Source: Axinella damicornis (lineage: Eukaryota > Porifera > Demospongiae > Axinellida > Axinellidae). From it: DNA of 64,000 nt. Both the position numbers and the translations under genes were made by a program. The stretch lies in contig OZ007510.1 of NCBI GenBank assembly GCA_963931865.1, positions 10,450,993 through 10,514,992 of the forward strand, written 5' to 3'. The notes under the pieces were generated by a model. That model was given only the letters and a program-made list of their open reading frames with translations, was not told where the DNA came from and did not search any database. Shown here piece after piece: positions 35,079 through 44,800 of the stretch (its first letter is position 1; each line of letters starts with the position of its first letter).

Positions 35079-35835
35079 ATGGCTCAAGCGTGGATTCAAC
35101 TGTTGTCTCTACTTGGTCTCCTTCTCTCGGCCCAGGCGGCGCCGCTGGGATACGGAGATACCGTACCGCGCTACCAGTGGGAGGAGCGTGCAGGATTGCA
35201 AGAATTCGAATCCAACACTACTACCATCCAGCAGATCTTGAGGGAGTTACCTGGAGATCAACAGCAATTGTACGTGTAACTGTGTCCTTATAAGGTGTTG
35301 TATAATGAGACACTGGACAATAATTATAATTGTTATTTCAGCAGGTGCATGAAATTTTGTGGCATGCTGTATTGTCTTTTGTTTGGTTGGTGTTTTTTCC
35401 AGGATTTTTGCACAGGATAAGAATTGCCACACCAGTGTTGCCCATGGAGGAACTCATGGTAAAGCTTTCTCTGAAAAATATGGCTGCAGTGATGAAGTCA
35501 AGATTACTGGCATGATTATCAGGTCAGGAAGTCTAGTTGATTCCATTCAATTGAAGTACAGCAGAAGTGGAAGTCCATACGGCAGCAAGTATGGGGGTGC
35601 TGGCGGCGGTAACAACTGCATCTCCCTCCATCCTGATGAGGTCATAATAGCTGTTTTTGGACGTTCTGGCTCAAAAGTGGATTCAATTGGTTTCGCAACG
35701 AATCAGGGGAGGATCTTCGGCCCATACGGAGGAACTGGTGGAGGTAGATTCACTGTTAACAAGTGTGAGGTCCAAGGCATCTTCGGCCGATATGATAAGC
35801 ATGTTGAAAGCCTTGGTTTCTATTGTATGGAATAA
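35079..35835 (+). CDS. Secreted jacalin-like lectin, two exons
   Basis: Exon 1 is 35079-35269 and exon 2 is 35403-35835, with a 133-bp GTACGT…TTTTCCAG intron. The splice rejoins a leucine codon and gives 207 residues. The start MAQAWIQLL opens a signal peptide ending near AQAAP. A linker of about 45 residues with an N-glycosylation site (NTT near 46) leads into one jacalin-type domain from about 77 to the end. That domain shows GGTHGKAF, glycine-rich GGAGGG and GGTGGG loops, and a final GRYDKHVESLGFY. The last motif resembles the sugar-binding GxxxD loop, but the usual aspartate is replaced by glutamate. Single-domain animal relatives include ZG16-type lectins that bind mannose or glycosaminoglycans. 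An upstream in-frame ATG at 35019 is less likely because it would bury the signal peptide. Confidence 0.88.
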
Positions 35836-35836
35836 A
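35831..35836 (+). terminator. Polyadenylation signal overlapping the lectin stop codon
   Basis: AATAAA covers the TAA stop of the lectin gene. If used, the 3' UTR would be only about 20 bases. I did not identify a second clear signal close by. Confidence 0.4.
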
Positions 35837-36477
35837 TACCCCTTATTAATATATATAAAGGCGATTGAACAGGAGAACATTGTCACTGACAGAAAATGAT
35901 TTTTAGGCCCATTAATTTGTTTTTAGAAGTTTGTACATTGCAGCATAGTGTTGTCTGAGAGTTTTAGTTTAGATCATGTAGCTATAGTTAGACATTACGT
36001 AGAATGTTTTGTTTTATTAATTTTTTCAAGAAAAGAGGCCATTATTTGAGTGAACCATGGTTGTCAATCCTTGAATAGCTAGTTAGAAGTCAAAAGGCCA
36101 TGATAGTGCATGGTTATGGTTCTGAATCTACACAAACCGAATATTATCATTAATTAGCTCTTTTTATAATATACATGAATGTCCACACACCAAAACTAAT
36201 ATCTGCCGCACAAGATATTTACAGCCTCAGCATTGCACGCAGTGTGTCTTCCTTGATTCCAAGCTAAGTACCCATGCCATTCCACCATCCTCAACAACAC
36301 AGACAACCCGAAAACAGTGCTCAAAGATGCCAAACAAGCCATCCTATCTCAGGATAAAATCTCAATCTCCAGGACACTGCTAATTTGTCAGGCTGGCTTC
36401 GAACATTAGCTCCATGTTTGGGAGACAAAGGCCCACATTGTAATAGCTTATAATAGTGTTGTATCTATAACCTCATT
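35837..36477. other. Intergenic, possible decayed coding remnant
   Basis: AT-rich to about 36180, then a more balanced stretch at 36190-36450. There, more than one plus-strand frame is open for 20-40 codons but broken by stops. It may be the remains of a retroelement or a gene fragment; I cannot identify it. Confidence 0.35.
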
Positions 36478-36654
36478 CCAATTCCAACCCGTGCCCCATG
36501 CACTCTATAGCTTACTGTAAACACGTTTTCAAATAAAGGCTGGAGGTCGGATTGAGGAATCGCCTACAGGGAATTTATGAGGCTAACTTAGCTAGTTGTT
36601 GAGTGACCTGGCAATCACACAGGAAGGCAACATTTACTGTAGATGGCTGCGAAT

Positions 36655-36726
36655 GTCAGTGAGTAGCCTCGTTCCCAGGCTCTCGTTCTCGGAAGGACGA
36701 GCCTGGGAACGAGGCTAGTCAGTGAG
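36655..36726. mobile_element. 54-bp palindromic insertion with perfect 9-bp target duplication
   Basis: The element is 36664-36717, with perfect 19-bp inverted ends TAGCCTCGTTCCCAGGCTC around a 16-bp centre. GTCAGTGAG flanks it on both sides (36655-36663 and 36718-36726). Copy A has the uninterrupted sequence with a single GTCAGTGAG at 180-188, so this is an insertion with its empty site visible in the same window. Confidence 0.9.
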
Positions 36727-36728
36727 CA

Positions 36729-36771
36729 GGAGGCTGATTTGACAGCAGGCATGAAATGTGGTCCCAAGGAC
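36729..36771 (+). repeat. Arm of inverted repeat flanking the PTB gene (copy B, left)
   Basis: Copy B counterpart of 191-233, inverted relative to 44219-44261. It lies just right of the 54-bp palindromic insertion. Confidence 0.7.
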
Positions 36772-36817
36772 TGTCAACAAGTACAGTACATTATAAGATG
36801 AAATTTTAGTAATGCAT

Positions 36818-36879
36818 AATAATACTAATTATTATGATTATTTTTGTATCAAGACAATAATAAAAATAATTATTATCAT
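36818..36879. repeat. AT-rich palindrome at the copy B site matching the copy A foldback
   Basis: An imperfect inverted repeat of TAATTATTATGATTATTTTT type occupies the point where copy A has its 479-bp foldback. Flanks on both sides (AATGCAT and ATAGCTAAC) are shared between the copies. Confidence 0.6.
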
Positions 36880-37028
36880 AGCTAACTATCTAGGCAATGT
36901 ACATACTGCATGTTCAGAGTCAGAAAGAAGATTTTAGAAAGCGTCTTTTGCTGTTGCCACCGAGTAGCTATAATGAGTGAGGGGTGCTGGATGCAGCTAT
37001 ATGATTCAGAGGATATGATGATACATGA

Positions 37029-37166
37029 TTAAAATCTTACAAGCAGAGGTACCAGAATCCATGAGGGTTCCATCAACTCCCCCCCCCCCCCCCCCCCCCC
37101 CCTCCCCAATTTGTGCTCAACACATAACCACCCCATACTGAGGGCTGGCACCGATTGTTTTGGATT
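37029..37166 (-). CDS. Candidate terminal exon of the PTB gene, copy B
   Basis: Begins NPKQSVPALSMGWLC after a CAACAG acceptor, crosses a G24 tract and ends at a TAA. The sequence after the homopolymer is read in a different frame from that of copy A. It has the same uncertainty as the copy A version. Confidence 0.3.
   Translation of the reverse strand, partial: NPKQSVPALSMGWLCVEHKLGRGGGGGGGELMEPSWILVPLLVRF
37079..37102 (+). repeat. Poly(C) tract, C24, copy B
   Basis: Counterpart of the C30 run at 971-1000 in copy A. Confidence 0.95.
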
Positions 37167-37339
37167 CTGTTGTGTATAGGGGGATAAGTTTTAGTTACTG
37201 ATATTAAATTTGTGGGTGATCTTTAGTTTAACACTCTAAGATTGTTACGCTTTCATTCTATTAGCTACCAACAACAATACACTCCAATTAATTTTTAATT
37301 ATTACACATCACATTGTCTCCTATTACAAAGGCAGATAC

Positions 37340-40300
37340 CTTTTTCTTTTCGACAAGGATTTGCTTCAGAAAGTGACCCTACAGGACAAAAATATTATGT
37401 CATGTATGTACACCTGTGAACCTATTACTACGTACATGTTCCTCGTCCTCTTCCAATGTGGTGTCAGGATCAGTGGTGGGGATGGGAGAAGCAGCCGAGG
37501 TGGGGAAGGTTATGAGGTTAGACGAAAGGAGGCAGTGGACTGCAGCAAGTACTTCCTCCGCATTCTTCCTGTTGCGGGTCATGCTCGCAAGTACAAACTT
37601 CAACATCAAGAGGTCGGCCATAAAGTGTGCCCGTTTCTGCAAAAACAAGTAACACATGTAAGATTGATACACCAGTTGTGCATGCATGCCGAGAGTAGAG
37701 TATAGAGTTCAGAGCTTTGTGTTCTCAGGCCTTTCCCAAATCTTGCTGGTGATCAGAAAATTTACTGGAGGTGGAAAAGGTCCATGAATGAGGTTAGTAT
37801 AATTATAGTGGCCTGCCCCACCTCTTTATCTTCCTCCTCCTCATCCTCCTCTTCCTTGGCTTCCTGCTTCTCCTCAACATTCATTTCGACTTCCTCCGCA
37901 TTATCACCACTCTCCTGTTGGAAGAATGTGTTTTCGAATTCAATGGCCTGACTATAATACGCATCCCGGCTCCAGGTACATTAACCAGAGGGGATTTCAA
38001 ATGGAAAGGCTAACCTGTACAGGAACTCTCACAACGGTCAGTTTTCAATTAGTGCATGAATAATAATTATTATTACTGCAAGGATTAAACTTACTGCGAT
38101 GTGAGGTTTCCCTCTCAGTTCTGTCAGTATCTGCATACACAGAGGTAAATTCTAGCATGTGGCGCACAAGGTGCGTGTAACAACGCAACGACTTACCTCC
38201 TCTGTGATAAGGCTGGGGGGGATGGTGCTACAGTCTGGGGTTGGAAAGCTCGGGATTTCTCGGTCCTGTAAGTACATTGGAAGATCACTCACAGAAATGG
38301 ATGAACATGTCAGCACAAACCACTAGCTATAAGTTGCATTGCTCTTACCGTCACCTCCCAGTGAGCGGAGTCATCTGAAGACACAGACGATTGCGAGTGT
38401 GTCCTTGGGACTAATCCCCACAGCCCTGGGTTTGAGGACGGCTGAGGTTTAAACCTCCGCAACTCAGCCAGCTCCTGTAACTAACACATTATAAACAGAA
38501 AGATAATTTGTCGGGTGAAATACATGAGGGATGTGGGCCAAGCTACAGCTACCACACTCACTTCATCGGAAATGGGCTGCTCAGGACTACATGGTACAGT
38601 GGATTCAGGACTGTATGGTAGAGCGGATTCAGGACTGCATGGTAGAGTGGATTCAGGACTGCATGGTAGAATGGATTCAGGACTGCATGGTAGAATGGAC
38701 TCAGGACTGCTTCGTAGAATGGATTCAGGCTGCATGGTAGAGTGCAATTAATAAATTAATACAGTCGTTATGATAGTTATATATTGTTCCACTATATAGA
38801 AATGGCCTGGCATGATGGCAAATCACTTACTAACAGCGCACTGTACTGTTCAGCAGACTTCAGCAGTGTGTGCTCCTGCAGCACTTTCAGGTAGGCTACC
38901 TGGACTCTGTCTCCCTGTTCCATGGGACACATAAAATATGTGAGCTCAATGTGCTGCTAAAAATTGCAATCCCTAGCCTAGCTTCTCAAAAGAGTGGAAA
39001 GTCAAACCTCCTATAGAAAAAGGGATGATCACTCTTATAGCGAGTACCAAGCTAGTTACAACTGCAGCCAAACATTTTGACCCCAGGGGGGAATGATATT
39101 TCTCCACCGATTATTGCATGGTCTATAAGAGTATAGCTGCAATATAACTCACCCTCAGATACGATTTTTTCGGCACACCAAAACAGTGGAATTGCACTGT
39201 GCCAGAAAGCTCATTGGGAGCTACAAACCCAAAGTGTTTCCCCTTAGGGTGGACGTGAAAGCAGGAGATGTCTTCGAGTGAGTGCGTAACTGTACTGTTC
39301 TATGATATGAGATGAAAGTTGTCATGATTTAAGGAGTATATAGAGTACTGCAGGCATCAGAATCTTAGGCTCACCTTCTTCATCGCAATGTAGAGGGAAG
39401 CTGGTGTAAAAGTGAGGCACACTTTCTGCCTTGTACTTCCCTTCCGCTTTTTGTCTTGTTTGCGCATTGAGTCTAGGATAGACTCACCCAATTCCCCTTC
39501 CCCCATACGGTTGACACACACAGGCTGTGAGCCTATCAGCTGCATGTGGAAAGGAAACCAATGCACTGTTCAGTGTATAGCTATAGTTCATGTGAAGTGT
39601 TACTTGACAGACTGTTGTGAATTATCCACTTCACTTTCGGTGTACGTATCAATGGTACAGTGACTGCTTTCATCAGAACACCATGCATATATACCAGGCA
39701 TTGTTAGCTAATTCCATCCGTAGGTCTTGTACGTATACTAGCAAAGTCATTCCAACCAAGCCCTGTTTAGCTAGAGACTGGATGTGTATGAAGGCATTAA
39801 CACCTCGGACTCAGGGAATAACAGTTTTGGATTTAACTTCAGATTCTGCATGCACGTAATTATAGTTTACTAAGTTAGGTGTTTCTGTGCACATCTAATC
39901 TAGCTGTTTTGGTGGAACCTTTGACAATGCATGCACTTATTGATTTTATCCCTTCCGAGGTGGTGCCACACCTATCCCATGCATGCATGTTACTGCAAAT
40001 TAATGGAGGTGCACACAGCATAAGCTTAAAGCAGCCCCAGGGCTGTTTAGTCATCTGCTCCCTATACTTCTAATCCCAATGATACAATTTGGAGATCTTG
40101 TTTGGCAGACTCTCCAAGACCCTCAGTAAACTGCTTAATACACAATAATGTAGATGAAGAGCGCATAATTATATATGTAGCATGGATCCCTTGACAAGAG
40201 AAGTTTCATGGAACATTGCAAAGAAGGTCTCTGGAGTATTCTCTAAGGAACTTCGGAGCAGATCTAGACACATAGAAAGTGACTCTAGTAACTATATAGC

Positions 40301-41480
40301 TATGGTAGCAACATGGGATACGCGCCTGGGACCGTCTCGGGAGACGAAGAGATGGGGCGAGGAATATTGAATGCGACGGTTTCGGCGCCATCCGCGAATG
40401 AATCTCGTAAGCACCATTTCGGCGTGGTTCGATGTCAAAGTCCGACGACAAGCTTTCACTAACAAAACAAAGAACTGTTTCTCTTGGCCTCGCAAAACGT
40501 GAAGTGAACTCCCTCACTCTGATCTGAATGTAGAACTGACCCAAGTAACTAGACGCCACGCATTGCACGAGCGTACTACGTACGTACGCACGCACATATA
40601 CGCACATACGCGGTAATCGTCATGTGCGCCCAACATGAGCTAGACCTTGACATAATTAGATCCAGTAGACCCTCTAGGTAGCTGTATACTGCCACTGTAA
40701 TAAGGTCTCGCCCAGAATTTGTACATGTTAGCCAATAATATATTTTGGGACCCTTATCTTTGAAACGGAACAGACACTTAAAAGTGTGCTTGCCATGAAA
40801 ATTATTCCCCAACTATGCTTGAAGCTTTCAGTGTTCCCAGGCAGAAACAACTATTATTCATACTATAATTACCTGTCCCTGTGTTAATTCAAGGTCATGT
40901 ACCTTTGTAATTATGTTTTTGTATCCCAACCAAACAGCTAGACATGCGCACAATCACATTTAAATCAAACTTTTTTGCTTGCACAAAAGCTTTTGCCTAA
41001 GTATACTGTTTCTGTATGGAATCTTTTACCCCTCCTCTTTTCTTATAACTGTAAATATGCAGATGTATGAATAGCCAATTGCTATTGCATAATAATAAAC
41101 CCTTTCACTTTAGTGATTGCTCCAAAGGACCTATAGACATAATAATTAAACGCACAAAACAAAACAAATGGATACGCACCTCGACGTGAAAGAAGTAGTT
41201 CGAGGGTTCGTTTGGGGACGTTTCGAATTCCCTGGGAGACGAAGACATGGGGCGAGGGATGTGGCGGTTTCGGCGCCATCCGCGGATGGACTCGACGAAT
41301 CTCATAAGTACCATTTTGGCGTCTTGAGGTTCAGACGAATTATCACTGTCAGTTTTAGCAAAAAAATAAATAAAAATTCAAACGAAACGGTATCTCCTGG
41401 CCTTGCAAAACTGGAAGGGAACTCACTCTGAATGCATTAACGACCCAAGTAGCTAGACGCCACGCGTAATCTCGCTCCAT
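37340..41480 (-). CDS. PTB/PID-like domain protein, multi-exon gene, copy B
   Basis: Exons in sense order: 41427-41480, 39375-39539, 39153-39299, 38831-38914, 38562-38729, 38349-38474, 38197-38265, 38095-38130, 37822-37914, 37436-37636 and 37340-37378. All keep phase 0 and GT/AG borders. The protein matches copy A except for scattered changes (for example VLASM for VLAGM and LVEKKK for LVQKKK) and four fewer SPESILPC units. The acceptor before 38914 has lost a 10-bp T/A-rich piece present in copy A, and the donor after 37822 is GTGGGG instead of GTATAG, so splicing could be weaker. A Helitron-like insertion ends 74 bp upstream of the start codon and separates the gene from the promoter sequence copy A uses. 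It is therefore either an intact paralogue or allele with a changed promoter, or a copy on its way to silence. Confidence 0.68.
38562..38729 (-). repeat. 24-bp coding VNTR (SPESILPC), 5 full units, copy B
   Basis: Same exon as 2411-2674 with 56 codons. The first and last units match copy A; the internal units are fewer and include SPESTLPC, SPESALPY and SPESTVPC. Confidence 0.9.
40306..40631 (-). repeat. Diverged duplicate of the first-exon region (copy B, in intron 1)
   Basis: Counterpart of 4262-4587 at the constant offset of 36044; partner of 41167-41524. Confidence 0.65.
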
Positions 41481-41524
41481 GGTGCACGGCGTATACGTAC
41501 GTACGTACGTAATCGTCACGTGCG
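41167..41524 (-). repeat. First-exon region duplicate partner (copy B)
   Basis: Counterpart of 5123-5480. It includes the presumed start exon of gene copy B and ends about 30 bp short of the Helitron-like insertion. Confidence 0.65.
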
Positions 41525-42418
41525 TCAAATACCTTTGGTCGGTATCAGGCCGTACTAGACGAATGCAGAACATTGTGGGGCGAGCCTGAGCGAGTACAGT
41601 TGTCGAATGTGCATGGAGCAGTTGCATGAGCATGTGTCAGATGCATGTGCATGACTGTCAGTGCATGTCATCTGAATGTGACGGAGAGCATAGCATGACT
41701 TAGAAGTTATGACACTGAAAGTACACCCATGCACTTCACAGCAACTGCGAATCAGCTTAGCCGAAGCAGTCTGGTAGGTAGGTCCAGGAGAACTCTCTGT
41801 CTTTGTTGTCGCCACCGGAGGGCGACTTTCTCATTCTCTGCTGATGCCAGATCTGTGTCTTGACTGCATGTCACAGTGAGTTAAGTGTTACCGAGCGCAG
41901 ACCAGTCAAGTTCCCATCCTCTGGCAATAGCTGAAGCAGCAGTCTAACACACAGTGATGGTTTATAGCTATTAAAACCTGCATATGCATGCTACTGAGCT
42001 AGCTAGCTAATGCACACCATGATGTGCTCTGCATGCAGGACATGAGATCGCTTGAAGCACTCTCCCCGTCTTCATGAAATGCTTTAGCCCCTCACCGCGC
42101 GCTATAGTCTCCATCCTTGTTGAGGTAGACCGTTCATGGTTCGCCGTGTCTATGTCGTTGACGTTGGCAATGGTGAGTTCGTTTGTGGTTTGAATTAACG
42201 CATGACGCAATGACACGCAAAATACGAGCAGGAAGTGATTTACGGCACGACGTACGATAGATATATTACACTCCTGGTATAGGAAATAAAGTGCCGCGTA
42301 ATGTAATATAATCTAATACTAGGAGAATGCATGACATTGTGGGGCGAGCGTGAGCGAGTGCTGCAGTGCAATGCAGAACCGTGGAGTAGTTGCATGCACA
42401 TGACTGAGGCGACAGAAA

Positions 42419-43132
42419 TCATAACATGACAATCAGACTCAAGGCATGTATACTTGTGCCAACATATAGCTGTCTGGCAACTCTCTCTTCAGAAGTCTCA
42501 GCTGCCACTCTCTCCTGACGTGCTGCTCTCAGTCTCTCCAGTCTGGCATCTCTCTCTTCAGAAGTCTCAACTGCCAATCTCTCCTGTTGAGCTGCTCTCA
42601 GTCTCTCCAGTCTGGCGTCTCTCTCTTCAGAAGTCTCAACTGCCAATCTCTCCTGTTGAACTGCTCTCAGTCTCTCCAGCCTGGCGTCTCTCTCTTCAGC
42701 AGTTTCAACTGCCAATCTCTCGTGTTGAGCTGCTCTCAGGCTCTCCAGCCTGGCGTCTCTCTCTTCAGCAGTCTCAACTGCCAATCTCTCCTGTTGAGCT
42801 GCTCTCAGGCTCTCCAGCCTGGCGTCTCTCTCTTCAGCAGTCTCAACTGCCAATCTCTCCTGTCGAGCTGCTCTCAGTGTCTCCAGCCTGGCGTCTCTCT
42901 CTTCAGCAGTCTCAACTGCCAATCTCTCCTGGCGAACTGCTCTCATTCTCTCCAGTCTGGACTCCTTCTCATCGCGGCTTTGAGCAGCACGCCTAGCTCT
43001 GTCTCTCTCTCGTCGCTGCCTCAGCCGTCGTTCCTTTTCTTCCGCTGTTTCAGCAGCACGGCGGGCCCTTTCTCGTTCTCTCCTACGTCGAAGTCTGTCT
43101 TCTTTGCTCTGCACGCTCGTTGTAGACTCCAT
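42419..43132 (-). CDS. STPR-type 23-residue repeat protein
   Basis: The frame encodes about 237 residues from MESTTSVQSKED. It contains nine consecutive 23-residue repeats of the form RLESLRAAQQERLAVETAEE plus RDA; the first two are more basic and Arg-rich. This matches the score-and-three peptide repeat (STPR), a DNA-binding array known from silkworm FMBP-1. From general knowledge, similar arrays precede helicases in invertebrate mobile elements. The frame can be extended upstream to 43183, but those 17 residues come from a 27-bp tandem repeat, so the inner ATG is preferred. No helicase or Rep domain follows: the frame ends in unrelated residues. It is most likely the N-terminal piece of a Helitron protein carried by a non-autonomous element. 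Confidence 0.65.
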   Translation of the reverse strand: MESTTSVQSKEDRLRRRRERERARRAAETAEEKERRLRQRRERDRARRAAQSRDEKESRLERMRAVRQERLAVETAEERDARLETLRAARQERLAVETAEERDARLESLRAAQQERLAVETAEERDARLESLRAAQHERLAVETAEERDARLERLRAVQQERLAVETSEERDARLERLRAAQQERLAVETSEERDARLERLRAARQERVAAETSEERVARQLYVGTSIHALSLIVML

Positions 43133-43142
43133 CACGATTGTA

Positions 43143-43252
43143 CTTCGTACACAAGTAGTCAACGTAGCATGCACTTTGTACACAAGTAGTCAACGTAGCA
43201 CTTTGTACACAAGTAGTCAACGTAGCACTTTGTACACAAGTAGTCAACGTAG
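43143..43252 (+). repeat. 27-bp tandem repeat, four units
   Basis: Four copies of a 27-bp unit built on TACACAAGTAGTCAACGTAG; the first two are separated by an extra few bases. It lies immediately upstream of the STPR start codon and might act as a promoter repeat. Confidence 0.85.
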
Positions 43253-43518
43253 CTTGTACGTTGTACGTCTCAACGTGGCCGAGACGCAAAATAAGAGCAG
43301 CAGTGATTTACGGCACGACGTACGATACATACATATATATATATATATGGAAAATTTACAGCAAACTCGTCTATGTGGGGCTCGCTCACGCTCGCCCCAA
43401 TAATATAATGTAAATAACTCGTTCGAGTGATAGGAATGGCCTACGAAGATTCTGACTACACCTTCATGATCGCTATCATGCACTGTCCCAACCGTACAAT
43501 TTTGGAGCTGAAACTCAC

Positions 43519-43564
43519 CTTGGTGGTGGAGATATGAGCGCTTTTGTCTCGCCGTGGACGCCAT
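43519..43564 (-). CDS. Candidate first exon fragment 1 inside Helitron-like cargo
   Basis: ATG followed by 15 codons (MASTARQKRSYLHHQ) and a GTGAGT donor. It resembles the next block (43663-43729) in layout and ends (SxLxxH…GGTGAGTTT), suggesting an ancient duplication. Protein family unknown. Confidence 0.3.
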
Positions 43565-43662
43565 TGCTCGAGCGCTCTCTCCGACTTCCGGTGGCAGTAC
43601 CGTTCTTAGGAAAGGCACGCGAAGTTTCTGCCGTTCACTGACGCTTACATGCCAAAACTCAC

Positions 43663-43729
43663 CGTGCTGGCGAAGTTGTGAGCGCTGTATAACAAGTTTC
43701 ATGTCTTCTCGATCTCCTTGGGCCGCCAT
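43663..43729 (-). CDS. Candidate first exon fragment 2 inside Helitron-like cargo
   Basis: ATG followed by MAAQGDREDMKLVIQRSQLR and a GTGAGT donor. Upstream, ATTGGAACGAAYTG occurs twice (43781 and 43928), as if the promoter region were duplicated too. It is probably a captured gene fragment; no downstream exon was found. Confidence 0.3.
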
Positions 43730-44218
43730 TGCTGACTCAGCTCAATCGATCGACGCGGTCCTCACGTGGCATGTGCGTTAATTGGAACGAATTGCAATAC
43801 TTATCTTGCGCTACGCGATACGGCAGGTTGCAGCGCGGCTACTTTATGAATGGTACTTGAGAGCACTCTAAATCATTTCTGACCTTCCCTGTATATAGCT
43901 ATCATGGTACACATGTGATGTGTGATAATTGGAACGAACTGTCACACTTAGCTTGTGCTACCATTTAACCGCGGCTACCAGGAGTGCGGTCGCCCCTCGA
44001 AGAAATATATAAATATATGGAAAATTCACAGCAAACTCGTCTATGTGGGGCTCGCTCAGGCTCGCCCCAATCAACTCCTGCGTGTCCTTGCAATCACTGA
44101 TAGCTAATTTCTTAGTATACAGCATGCACATTAGCTAGGTAGTTGGGAGTGATATTATGACATGCGGCATATGCAGACATGAAGCCTACATATCTGTACT
44201 GTTAGACGCACTGTGATT

Positions 44219-44261
44219 GTCCTTGGGACCTCATTTTATGCCTGCTATCAAATCAGCCTCC
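44219..44261 (-). repeat. Arm of inverted repeat flanking the PTB gene (copy B, right)
   Basis: Counterpart of 5659-5701, now separated from the gene by the Helitron-like insertion. Confidence 0.7.
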
Positions 44262-44659
44262 TCCTTCATTGACGTGCAGCTAGTGATGTGCTGCCAGAAG
44301 CTGGTGTTCCTCACCCAGATCATACAACATAATTATAGCTAGCTACACTGTACATGTATTGGTATAGCGATCTCTTACCATAGTCATTAATTTTACCAGA
44401 CAAGGCTCTCAAACAAAGAGGACTCATTACCAATGCTGAGCTATAGATTGTGGATTAATCTATTTCAAACTGCAACAAAGTGACAGCAAAGTGACAATCA
44501 TGCACAAAGTGTTTATATACATGTAGCAGCAGTCTTTTGCTGCTGCATGCTGCAGTAGGGTGAGCTGGGGTGCTGGAATTAATGGTGAGGGTAGACAAAT
44601 TAAAGTCGGGCAAAATTCCCTTGCTCCTCAATCATCATTAGCTACAGCCCATAAGACCT

Positions 44660-44800
44660 GAGGATGTGATTGAGAAACCAGAGTGCTCGGACACAACTGT
44701 CATTTCTATGGACCAACATGGGGGTTCGAATCCCTCGAACATTTCGGACCCGAGATGAGGTAGTCCCCTTTGGGCTCCCGCTAGATGGGACTACTTCAGT
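44660..44800 (+). other. Array-entry sequence with T-arm-like motif and hairpin (copy B)
   Basis: Identical to 6100-6240: B-box GGTTCGAATCC at 44723-44733 and hairpin arms at 44760-44767 and 44787-44794. The second satellite array begins at 44801, at the same base as in copy A. Confidence 0.55.

Larger units (their letters stand above)
42319..43400 (-). mobile_element. Inner Helitron-like element (1082 bp)
   Basis: It has the same termini as the outer element: minus-strand start TTGGGGCGAGCGTGAGCGAG, end CTAG, and flanking host bases A and T. It shares the first ~65 bp of its minus-strand 5' end with the outer element, including GACGAGTTTGCTGT and AATTTTCCATATAT. Its STPR-repeat ORF runs in the same direction. 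Two independent junctions with the same ends support the boundaries. Confidence 0.7.
41555..44070 (-). mobile_element. Outer Helitron-like insertion (2516 bp including a nested one)
   Basis: Comparison with copy A, where the empty site is 5510/5511, shows the insertion exactly between an A and a T with no target duplication. Read on the minus strand it starts TTGGGGCGAGCC and ends CTAG, matching the CTRR 3' rule of Helitrons; the 5' end is TT rather than TC. The 19-mer TGGGGCGAGCCTGAGCGAG lies one base from one end and 21 bases from the other, in opposite orientation. Such asymmetric inverted repeats recall Helentrons. No Rep/helicase is present. A second element is nested at 42319-43400. The remaining cargo includes two first-exon-like blocks at 43519-43729. 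Confidence 0.75.
36478..44800. repeat. Duplicated segment, copy B (left flank of second satellite array)
   Basis: This is the second copy of the segment at 1-6240, in direct orientation, ending at the same satellite junction. Relative to copy A it carries a 54-bp palindrome with a target duplication (36664-36717) and a 2516-bp insertion (41555-44070). It lacks the 479-bp foldback and has four fewer VNTR units in the gene. Every exon of the minus-strand gene that I could trace in A is also open and bounded by AG/GT in B. It could be a true tandem duplication or a second haplotype joined by the assembler. Confidence 0.95.

Noticed and set aside
42454..43189. Plus-strand frames opposite the STPR ORF
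   Set aside because: They mirror the 69-bp repeat of the minus-strand protein and give Ser/Leu/Gln-rich sequence of no known type.
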